A stretch of 64,000 bases of DNA from Plazaster borealis (Eukaryota; Echinodermata; Asteroidea; Forcipulatida; Labidiasteridae): the NCBI GenBank assembly GCA_021014325.1, contig CM037457.1:8972721-9036720 (forward strand), written 5' to 3'. The translations under genes and the position numbers were made by a program. Below the pieces are notes generated by a model. That model had not been told where the DNA came from. It did no database searches and saw nothing but the letters and a program-made list of their open reading frames with translations. Below, piece after piece: positions 13,001-25,000 of this stretch. Position 1 is the first letter of the stretch. Every line of letters begins with the position of its first letter.

Positions 13001-16000
13001 TACTAAAGATCAATTGTTTACTTCTACAGTGATAAACAAAACAAACTTTTATTGTCAAATTTATCACTGCTCATTGACAGATTTATGAAACAGTACTGTT
13101 ATCCTGACAGAACTTTAATTACTTTGTTAAAAAAAACTGACACCTTTTCATAACATTAAATTATCAATGGAATAATAGGTTTTCCTCTTTGAGCTGGGCT
13201 CGATTTCATAGCTCTGCTTACCATAAACAAAGAATCACACTTATGGAAGCAGGGAATTCCGCGCTTACATCAGTGTACTTCTCAGTTTAACAGGGGACTT
13301 TTGCTTGTGCACGTGCGTACTGAACGTTGCTAGGCATTCTTTGCTTACACAGCTTGCGCAAAAATTTAGCGCTTGCCCTGTAAGCTGAAAATGGTGATCG
13401 TAAGCGCAGAATTTAGCAGTAAGCAGTGCAATGAAATCGGACCCGATGCTAAAAATGGTAGCCCTCTGCTCATGTAACAAGACTTTTTTTGAGTGTGTCC
13501 ATTTTGTTATTTGAACGCTAAATTGTTGAGCTTTTGTAAAGTGAATAAAATCACAGGTCATTCGTATTGTTGTTAGACAAAGTAACAGCTCACTGTGACA
13601 GAAAGCTGTCATAAAAATTATCATTGCAGGATATATATAATAAGATTCTTTTACTTTTATCAGAGGTGGGGAAATAAAGGCTTAGATACCGTTTCCTAGC
13701 AACCATGGAAAGAGCTGCTTGCTGGAAAAGCAATACAGCTGTGATTAGCTATGCAGGTGTATAAAGAGTTCGACAATTTAAGATTAAAAGGAAACATTTA
13801 CACAGGACATTCTGGGGAATGCGGCCTGGTCTCTGCTATTTGCTGAACGCTCTAACAATCTATCTTACTCAACCTTGATTGTTGGAGGACAACTAGCTGC
13901 TAAATGTTTGGAGGACAACTAGCTGCTAAATGTTTCACTTATATTCTGAAGCACTGTATGAGGTTCTTTTTTTTTCTTTTCTTTTTTTCAAAGTCAACTG
14001 TCAAAACTTTCTTCTTCTTTATTCTTAATGATTCCTGATGAGGAAAATTGGGAGTCAGGAACAAAAGTAGCACTAAAACATGACAAAACATGCATCTGTT
14101 ATAACACCTACAGTTAGCATGAAAACATTACAAACATGCTTACATGTTTTTTCAAATTATCTGTTTAAAAAATCATGTGTTCCTCTAAACCAACATTTCA
14201 CTATACCTTTAGTACATTCTACATCAAAATCAATTTGACCTTAAAAAAAAACCCAAGAGGAAACCTGAAGATCATCCCCTTCCTCCCTCAATACCATTTA
14301 GGTCCAAAGAAGAGTCAAGTTTAAATTTAGATTGAAGAATGGATTAGAGGATGACATATGATTGATGATAGGGTTCTAGCTAAGGAAGGAACCGCAAGCT
14401 AACGGCAGTGTTGATAAATGAGCAGCCCCAATCCAAACCATCTTTCAAAGGTATCGTACACGTTTGGTAATGACTCAAAACAAATATTAGCATAAAAACC
14501 TTACTTGGTAACAAGCAACGGAGAGCTGTTGATAGTATAAAACATTGTAGGAAACGACTCCCGCTGAAGTAACATAGTTTTTGAGAAAGAGGTAATTTCT
14601 CACTAAAATAATAAAAAACTTCTTGCAAGAAGCCTTTTATTCCTATCTGAAAGCACACAAATTTGTACAACAAGGGTGTTTTTTCTTTCATCATTTTCTC
14701 GCAACTTCGATGGCCAATTGAGCCCAAATTTTCACAGGCTTGTTATTTTATGCATATGTTACGATACACCAAGTGAGAACACTGGTCTTTGACAATTACC
14801 AAACGTGTTCAGTGCCTTTAAACAAAATCCTGCAGGCTGTAGAATATGAGGCTTAAAAGGGCCACCCTTTGAGCTTAAAGGTGCTCTTAATATTTTAGTT
14901 ATTACCTTTTTATGGCCGAGTAGATAGCGCAGATACCGGCTAATAACTTTTTAAAATGTGTATTTAGTAACTGAGAATTCAAGTAAAAAAAGCACTGGTT
15001 CGCCCGGCTTTTTTAGCCCTAAGTAAAAAATATGTATGATAATAATATGCATATGACCCCTTGACGTCACTGGTGGCTAGTATGGTAGAGTTTTACAAAT
15101 AGCTACAAGTAATGCACATGCGTCATGATCATCTTGCATCTTTGCATCGGAACTTGTGAAGTGGTTTTGACCCTTTTTGGAGGGGGGGGGGGGGTTTAGA
15201 CAAAACAACTACATGCTCTGATATGATCTGCATTTTCACGGAAAGGTAGGTCCTCGACTTCTGCACTTCCCGCTTCACCAGTAGCAGTGGCCAGGGCAAT
15301 CAGCATGAAACGCCGGTTCAGCACCTGTGACAATCATCGCTTGACCAACCGCACCTCGGGAACTTCAAATTCATCAAGATTGTCCTATTCTTGAACCCCA
15401 CTTTCCACTAAGCCGCTTGGCGATCCAGAAGAGTCACTTAACAAGGCAACATCCTCAGAAACAACGCTATTGTCTTCCCAATGTCCATTACTAGAGGTGT
15501 CTCACTCAGCCATGATCATTTATTTTGTAACCGGCGTTCACTTTGTTCTCTACGGCAGCTCAGATTTATTGTCGTGCTTGACGTGTACTGAACCGAATCA
15601 AGCCAAGCCGTGATATCGCCTTGGCCATGAAGAAAATAAAATCCCCAAATCCATTGGAAATCGCCTTGCTGATTACGTGCATGTTGGATCGTCTAGAGTC
15701 ACTTTCACAGCCATAATGATTGGAAATTTTGAACCGTGGTGTATTTGGGTTAGTTCTATTAATAGGCAGTTCCGAATCAACACGCCACCACTGACGTTAC
15801 GATTCCTTTTTCCATGGTTTGCTTGACCTCACTTTTTTCAGAGAAAAATTTGTTCTACCCTATTTTAGTGTGAGGTGGGGGACTCATAACATATGTATTT
15901 GTCTTTTTCCTGGGGATTCCTTCTATTGGAAACGTATGAAAACTCAATATTTCAGAGCACCTATGAGCCACCATTTAAACTAGTTATAACGGAACAGTTA

Positions 16001-19000
16001 CGCGCCTCTGCTGGTTGTACACCTAAATATCCCACAGGGAATTGTAAACAGGAAGAATGGTGGACTTGGTCAACATCGATTTATCTCCGAGAGGTCCATG
16101 AATGAAGCCATGTTTAGATAGCTCCTTATTTGGCAATCACAGCTACATGTAACTCACTTTGGGGGATTACAGTCCTGGATACAAAATCTGAGGCTAATCC
16201 CAACAGTGGAGCGACAACATTGTCTCAGGTTCATTTATTTTCTTCTAATGGTGGCAAGGGAAGGAAATCGGACATGAGTTTTTGGTAGTTGAAATATTGA
16301 TAATTAGGAATCAAAATTAGATTTGTTGTCTCTATCTGTTTTCTGATTTGGCACAACTGAATTCTTCACTGCGATATGAGGAACCAGGGAACCATTGGAT
16401 ACTGGGAACCAGGGAACAATTGGGTACTGGGAACCAGGGAACCATTGGATACTGGGAACCGGGGAACCATTGGACACTGGGAACCAGGGAACCATTGGAT
16501 ACTGGTAACCAGGGAACCATTGGATACTGGTAACCAGGGAACCATTGGATACTGGGAACCAGGGAACAATTGGGTACTGGGAACCAGGGAACCATTTGAT
16601 ACTGGGAACCAGGGAACCATTGGATACTGGGAACCAGGGAACCATTGGATACTGGGAACCAGGGAACCATTGGATACTAGAAACCAGGATGAAAGTAATC
16701 AAATGTGGGGAACTGAAAATAATCAGACTATAATCAGAGCTCTGACCTACACTGGATCTTGGCTTACTCTGTTTAGGTCAGAACTGTGTATATGAAATGA
16801 TTTTGACCTTTGACATCATGACCTTACCGATGCACTGATGATGTCACCAATCTTCTGCGTGTCATGCCAGTGGTTGATGCGCATCTTGAGCTGCTGGAGC
16901 AAGTTCTCATGAGTATTGAGGATCTCTGGCAGTTTGTAGAACATGACGTCTACCGTTCCAGGATCACCACACAGGTGAGCATACTCCGGGCTCTTCAACT
17001 TCCTCATATAACCCTGAGGGGTGGAGGAGAAATACAGGGAGGAAATTGAGGGTAAAAAGAGTTGTTATAAATATACTTCATAAGGGTACAGATTGGGGGG
17101 ACATCCGCAATGAAATGTTGATGTTGTTTGACAGCACTTCAAAACCCCTGGGAATTTGTGCTTTATTAGAAGAATTTGATACTATGTGATGCAAGGTTTG
17201 ACAGTACCTAGGTGTCAGTGGTCTCATGGAGAAAGAGGAATACAATGGGAAATAAGTTGTGGGTTGAGGGAATAATATTCAAATACATGGTGTTTAAGAA
17301 CTCGTTTAGATCAACAAGTCCTTCAGACGGGCTGTCAATCTGGACAAACTTTTACTGTATAACAAACTCCTGTACAGTAGAACTTAAGATTCACATTATG
17401 GAAGGGCTGGGTTTTGGGGCAGAGCTGTTATTATCTTATCTTGGCTCCAGATGTTGGGGCCGGGGGAAAAACAGAACATTTTCCCTTGGTCGACTTTGAC
17501 TTTGAAATGGGGATACTGTAAGGATAAGATACATTCTCAGCCCTGAGTTACTCACTGCTTGATTAAAACAGAAAGGTAAAGCATAACTGTAGCGGCAGTT
17601 TTGCCAACATCCTAATTGTTATATCTTACCTTTACTCACATACTACAAGCAACAGCAGCTTCGCAAAAATAACCCAAAGTGCTCCCTTAAAGGGTACGAA
17701 AACCTTATTCTTTTTTACTGTGTATGCCAAAGTATGTTACCCAATCAGGCACAGGGATAGCAGACATTTCAGGTCTTTTTTTTTTTCAATTCTGACTTAA
17801 GTCTGACACAGGAGCAGACAGAAACCCCTTGCGGCAACCTGCAGCATAACTACATCAGTGAGCTAAATATAGCATCTTGACTGAATTAGTGTGACTTCCC
17901 AATTAAGAATTTATTCAAAATTAGGAGCATTTCTAGGAGTGAATTGCATAATCTGATTTGGTGTGGACAGAGAGAAGCCCTCTTTAAACCTTGCGTGGGG
18001 CAAATGTTTTTTCGAATTAATTCATTAATATCACAACAATTTATTGATATCCTAAAGAAGGGCTCCATAATGCAGGGCTCGAATTTGGTGGAAAAATCCT
18101 CAAGACTGCAGGACTTGTAGCTCCGAATCTTTACTGGACCGGGATTTTACTAACAAGACCAGAATCAAAATGAGAAGAAACACCAAGAGAAGATTTATCT
18201 CTTCTGTTTCATCGGTGATACTCAGCAGGATTGAAAGATATTTGTGAGACTCAAACTCAACATTTGAACATCATTCTTTTGAGACAAAGATGTTGAATTG
18301 AAGAAGAAAAAAACAAGACCACCGGACTTATCCTGTCTTGAGTTTACTGGCCCGACACTGAAACCAGTGGTCCAGTATAAAATTTGAGCCCTGTCATGGT
18401 CTCCAGCTGCGGGTTCTAAAAGGAGTTAAGTTAAAAAAACATAACTTCCTGATGAAATTCTACTTCTAGTACATCCATGATATACTTTTTTCATTTCCAC
18501 CTTTGCAGTTGAATATTTCGTTATATGACAAGCTAAGTGCACTGAATCTCTATCAATACTACTTTTTGGGGGGTTTATTTGTAAATTTATGTTAAACATT
18601 TGAGGCATCATGAGCCCTGAAAAAACCCCAATATGATCTCGCACATGATCAAACATTTTGAGAACCTTGGCTTCCCAACTACATTGCTTTTTGATTTAAT
18701 TTGAATCGGTTTATTAGAAAAAATTACATAGCGGCCAACAGAACGGCCGAATTGCGGAATCTTTTACAAATACAATATGAAATTCAGGTTATACCAACCT
18801 ATACAAATAGATAAACATAATATTAGGAAATAAGTGAACACAGAGTATTTGAAAAAAAGGGGGAATGGGAAACATTTATCAACAAGGAATTCTCAAAAAC
18901 ATGAGAATCAGAGATCCATGAACTTTTACCTTCACAATGGCTTAAAAAATAACAACTTTTATCTGAGAAATCCAAGTACATTTAGTGATGAAGCAAGAGC

Positions 19001-22000
19001 TCAAAAACACTGCACGGCATGTATGAATTTAATGTGAGATGGGAACAAAATTTTGTATTTTTAGGGGACTTAAAGTTCAAATACGCGGAGCCTTGCACAG
19101 TCTACATGAAGGTGGTCTGGTTACGCAGAAGCCTTGCAAAGTCTACATGAAGATGGTCTGGTTCTCTGTCTGAACAGTGGCATATGCCCCCAGCACTTCA
19201 TGGGTGTTAAATTTACCATAAAGACAAATACAGGTGTGGACAATACATGAGGACTTGGGAGCAAGGGCTGGTCTGTAAAAACCTTGACACACATTATAAT
19301 AAGATTCAAAGAAATAACAGTTTCACCATAGGTCTACTAAGAGCAATTTCGAGTGCGCACATTTAGTCGACCAATGGTTATCCACTGACTAGCTGACTAG
19401 CACCGCACATGCACAGTGACGTACTCACTCGAACGACTCGTTTGGAAGACTAGTCAACTATCGGTATGGTAAAAGATACTACAAGGGTATTCAACACTTC
19501 CATTGCCTTCTGCCAATTCGCTATAGTGTCACTGGTTCCCTTTTGTGCTTTACACGGGTTAGCATGAAACAAGGCTACCGGGACCAGGGAAGAAACTATG
19601 GTCCTGAGGCTGGTTCCAAATAGTGGAACACAGGAAATTAGGAAATTTACATATAAATAAAACGTGGCATCAAATATGGATTTGTATGAATTTTTTTACG
19701 CCTTGTTTACATGAAGAATAACCGTGTTGATAAAAACAAAACCATTGACATTCTAGGTGTGGTCTAACTTATTCATATGCCTCAATTCTTTGAGCTTACA
19801 GCTCAAGGTTTTAGCACTTTAAAAACGTTCATTTCAGTTTGTTTCATGGTGGTTTATTGAAACAACATGATACAAGCCGAAAGCTGATTTGCTCATGAAA
19901 TTACAATTTAAAAAAAAAAAGGATAAAGGAGAATTACATCTGTTTGATGTATCACAATAAACTTGTAAGTGACAAATACTTTTATGTACAAACAAACATC
20001 CGACCACTTCATTGACTTTATGATCACTCAAAAACAAACAATCAGGCATACATTTCAAAACTGAAACATGTTGAAACTGGGAATCCGTTTTCCATTCAAG
20101 ATGCTTTTTCCATACACTTGAAGTTGACAAAAAAGGCATCATCGATCAAGCTGCCATGTTCTGTAGCAATTAAGTACATGTGTGTAAAGAAAGCCCCAAG
20201 AAGTCACTAAATTTTGTCAAACTTTCATCTCGATCGATCGTTCGTTAAACCTCACCCAAAAAAATATCCACCGGGTTTATGGGAAAGAAATCCCCGGGGA
20301 AATCTAGTAGGATTTTCTTGCTCCCAGAATACCACAAGACTGATGACTGACAGGGCAAACTCTACTCCCGCAGCATCCAGCGTAGTGTGTAACAGCAATA
20401 CACTGTTTTGATTACTCCACTAATGTCATCTGTCACATGCATGAATCGCAGTTCACAATTACCCTGAACATGTATATGACTTTTCCTACAACACCTTTTC
20501 TCCCTTTTTGTTCAACTGTTGAGCACTGCTCAGTGTGCAGTTTTAAATCAAATTAAGGACAAAGGAGGAAAGTGCAATCTCTGTTCACCCTATAATTTCT
20601 GTGTACACATTGAGAGCAAACAACTTTATATAAGCCCCAATGTGAATTAAGATTGAGTACAATGTACCGGTATGGTAATATCTACATTGTACAACATATC
20701 TCTATATTAAAAAAATGTTTACACGTGTTGTGTATTTTTGTATAATATGTTTCAGCTAATCCCAACTTGGTTTAATAAATGAATGTGAAAGTACATACAT
20801 GTGTATGATGACAGATATACATGGGCCCAACGTCACGACGATGCTTACCACAGAATTCTGCACTTACTTTGAAGCATATGAATCTATGTTAAGTGCTGAA
20901 TTTTGCGGTAAGCAGAGCCATGAAATTGGGCCCTGGCCTGTATTTCTGTCTAGGGACGCTAAGGATCTGAATCAACAGGAGATGGTACCATGTAAAGACT
21001 TGATTGATGCGTAGGTGGTAATCATGGAGAAAGTGCTGTGTGGGATGGTAACTCCTCAATCAACACTGCTTCCATACACAGATAGTTTATTCTGAGCTTA
21101 ACATTTACATGTACGCATGTACAAATCCTGGATTTGGTTAACTGAACCTCAATCTGTATTTGTAATAGACATACAGATTGCTTTTTGTCTTCAACATGTT
21201 TCCTGATATTTCCTGATCCCCCCCCCCCCCAAAAAAAAAAAATGAAAGAAAAGTCTATATTATACACATGTTGTTATGTAGCGAGGTAAAAGATTTTCAT
21301 TGCCAACAATTTGGAACCACTTTTATACTCATTGGGAGAAAGAACTGGATCAAGGTAGTATACATTGTAATTATACCCCAAATGGGATAGTTTCAGTGAC
21401 AATTACGATGAGTGCACATACTGGAATAAAAGATTGGTGACGAGGTCTTAAACGGAGACCAGCAAGGTGTACAAGGACCGAGATTTTTGTTAAAAAGCGT
21501 AATAATGCAGAAAAATCTGTAAAACTGTTCTGTTTTATAAATGTTCAATTCCTGTCACGTCCTCCGGCTCCGTGTTGCAAGGGGGTCAAATTGCATGTAG
21601 CACTCAACGCGTGTGTAATGCATGTACTAAGAGATTTAACATTGAGAACTGGTATGTATTTATTGTGTTACGCATTGTTAGCACCGCTGTAAGCTTGTGC
21701 ACCAACACGCGTGTTGCTATGAGTGCCGAACGCCCTCGTTGTAGCCATCCGGGCTTAAACAGCTCCAGCTATGTCTTTAAAGGTGATTTACGACCAGTGA
21801 AAAACTACCACATGATCACGTTTAGACAAATCAGATTGCATAAACTCTCCAAGAACAGAACATTATGGGGTCAAATATGAACAGTCTTGTTCCCATGGGC
21901 AGTGGCCATATTGATCCCTCTCGTCACTAGCCCCTGGAAGGGACACACAGACAAACAATGCTGATTGGGGCCCAAAAAATGAATATGCAAACGAAGGCTT

Positions 22001-25000
22001 GATGTTTACTGAGTAACTAGTCTCTATTTGATGACTTCTGATGTGCGGATATTACAAGCACATATTGGACTCTGCTTTGGAGATGTTTAAATTAGAAGAT
22101 GCAATGAACATTTCAGTGGTACAGTTTTCAAGAAGTATTTGAAATGGGGCAAGTTGAAACCTCCACGGTTGAACAGAGTATGAAGGCAACTTATTCTACT
22201 TGAACACATCACCGAAATTAAACATATTATGAAGTGCTATTTTCTGAACCTGTCTCACAGGAAGTCATCAATAAATTAACCACGTGGGTTTTATGCTGAC
22301 ATTTCTCCATGTATCCTTCCTTTAAGCTGTTTCAATAGTCTACAATGTACTAAAAGTGAATAGTGGTAACTCGAGCATTCATAGCTGAACCTATATACAC
22401 GTCATACTCAAAACCCACAGGGAAAGACACCTTGCTTCTATCGCATTTTTTCAAGATGGTAGCATGTGTTGGGGAGAACAGCAAATAATCACGCATTCGT
22501 CCTAGCCTAGGGCTCACGTATCCCGCCTTAGATTAGAAAAACACATCTTTTTGGTCAATGACTTATATGAGGCTGCAGCACGTTGAACACGTACATATAT
22601 CCGACATGACTTTAATGAATCCAACAGCCCCAAAATTGGTGAATACACAGTCCACGATGGTGAAATACTCTTGCTATGATGAGGGGTGGCCATGTTTTCT
22701 TAACCCTCAATTATCAAGTGAACAGACAGATTGGACAGGCCTCGCTGCTGCGGGACCGAACTGCATTTCCGACAAATCATCTGACCCACAGGCTTTTTTC
22801 TTTCACATCATGCGTCAGAAAACTCCTTGATGAAAACAAAAAAAGTCCCTCGTTTTACTTCCTCCTTGCAATGACATTTTGAAGGTGAAATCTTTAACAT
22901 GAATGTGCGCTCGTCGACGGTATGCTGGTTTCCAAAGACAGTCGGAGGTGTTTAGTGTTCAACTACAAGCCTAAACATTCTTTGAGAAAGGAAACACAAC
23001 AAAGAGTCTTTTGAATGAGTTATTGCAATCTCAACAAGCTGGTCAATTTCGAAAACATCATTCAAAAATAAACATTCACGGTCCATTTTGAAAAGAATTT
23101 TTAAAAAGAAAGCTCGCCAATTTAATTAATATTTACATATTAAAATTTGCATATTGTTTCTTTTTATGGAAAAGGCAATGTTCTTTAAAAAAGAATACTT
23201 CCAGGGCAGACATATTGGCAAGTAATAAGTATAACTGCCCCTACATCTTGTGGCAATAATTTGCACTATTTACCTGGATCCTTAAGTCAGGGAGCAGGAG
23301 TATAGCTAAGTAACACAAACTGCAAGAGGGCGCTCTTCGAGGGGCCAATAAAACACTCACAATTAATCCATTCTAGACTTTGCCTTTACACACTGCTTGT
23401 TGACATTAAATGCCTCTAAAATTTACAATACAAATAATTAAAATAATCAATTTAAAATCTATGCAGCAATGCAGGATTCTTGGCTCAATATGACTATTCC
23501 TCCCCCAATAATCTGCTTGGCAAACAAAAAAATGCCATTAAATATTCCCATTAAAAACTCCCTGTGAAGATCACACCAATAATGTCAGATTGTATACCAT
23601 ACTTGAGACCACTTAAACAAACTCTCAACCCATTCCTTCCAAGAATGTCAGCACAGCACTGGCTCCAGGCTTTTAGTCTCTTCCCCAAAATCATATCTCG
23701 GTCACATAATACAAGAATGACCACTTCATACTTTATAATAGGGGCTATAAAAAACCATACCCATCTGCTGAATGAATTCTTTTTACCACTGGGGCCGAAT
23801 TAATCTTCATAAAAATGTTGACATGGTGCCAAGCTGCTTTTTTTTATTCAAATTTTTTATTTAACTTTGAAGGGTGTTAAGGATGTTCAAGATTAGGGGT
23901 GGGCGGTTCAACTGCGGTTATGCAAACACTGATTTGGGTCTGAGGGTAATCTTTATCAGATTGTCTCGGTTCTTTGGCTTCCATCCAACATTTATAAATA
24001 TACTATTATTGGGGGAGGGGGGGGGGTTGAAATGAGGGAAAGAAACTGTCGGATTAATAATTAATCTACTTCTATTATAATATACAAATGTGTAGACCGA
24101 TCCTGTCTACTGAAGATTGAGTAACTTTGGTTGCATTTGGTACACTGTTTTTTTGTAGAGATGCAGAATGTAGAAGTGAGGTAGTTTCATCAGACAGAGA
24201 CAAAGTGACAAGCTCAAACATTAAATTTCAAAAGTATTCTGTGACTACAAATCACTCTTTGGTTAAGTGGTCAGACTGTCATTGCTCCTAAAATCCAAAA
24301 GTTGTGGGTTTAATTGAGTCGAATTTCATGACCATGGATATTTAAGCAAATGTCTCAAATTCTGGTGTATAATTTCCCTCTGCAAAAGCTTTGCCAAGTT
24401 CCCGGGATGGAAAAATTCATCACACAAACAATTAGAATAAGTTGCCTTGTAACTACTATTGTTTTAAACCCTTTTCAAACGAGGGAAATAAGCAGTGGGG
24501 TCATCATCAGAACACAACATTGTCAAGTCCACATCCTGTGTAACGTAACTCTGCTCTGCACAAGCAACCAGCAACAAACAAATTCACCACAATTGGCTGT
24601 GTGAATGTACACCCCATGCAATATTAATTAGTCTGGGAGGAAAACTTATTGGCAAACACTGGTCTGTGGTGTGATTTGTTTACTTAAATGCACAATTTCA
24701 TGGACTGTTGTGACCAAGGGCAGTCTAGGGCATGGACTCAAGCTCTGGAGTAGGGGTTTGGGTCGATCGGGGTCATGCATGGCACACATGTCCTTGTGTT
24801 TCTGGCATGATTGCACCACATTCACTTTGTAAAAATGTTATATAAATGGGTCTCATAATTCAAACGTACCTCTACGTCCTGTTGTAAAAATAATAAATGC
24901 TTAGAACGCCTGTTGGTCAAAAATGAAGTGCTATTTAAGAACTTAGTATTATTATAGCTAGAAATTTAGAATGTCAAATGCTTCTTGCTGTTTTTAAAGA

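Larger units (their letters stand above)
12041..16827 (-). other. Intron between DH exons 2 and 3
   Basis: A 4787-bp intron, GTAAGG to CTTCCAG on the minus strand. It contains fold-back D1 (13196-13444), MITE A2 (14450-14816), an inverted-repeat element with a decayed frame (15063-15800) and the 25-bp minisatellite (16378-16688). Confidence 0.8.

Noticed and set aside
14380..14727. 115-codon minus-strand frame, similar to frames at 11418-11633 and 34974-35319
   Set aside because: They are the same MITE family A read backwards; indels between copies break the shared frame.
16304..16795. Five overlapping long frames on both strands (up to 139 codons)
   Set aside because: All follow from the 25-bp minisatellite, which has almost no stop codons in any register.
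17212..17499. 95-codon plus-strand frame near DH exon 2
   Set aside because: Opposite strand to the gene, no domain, no splice signals and ordinary composition.
23318..23340. AGAGGGCGCTCTTC palindrome as an insulator site; similar GAGGGCGCT at 3015 and 37677
   Set aside because: The match to the CTCF consensus covers only the core, with mismatches upstream; isolated cores of this size are common.
24262..24320. Degenerate tRNA-like SINE head (AAGTGGTCAGACTG ... GTGGGTTTAATTGAG)
   Set aside because: The B box is too degraded, and no SINE body, tail or target duplication follows.
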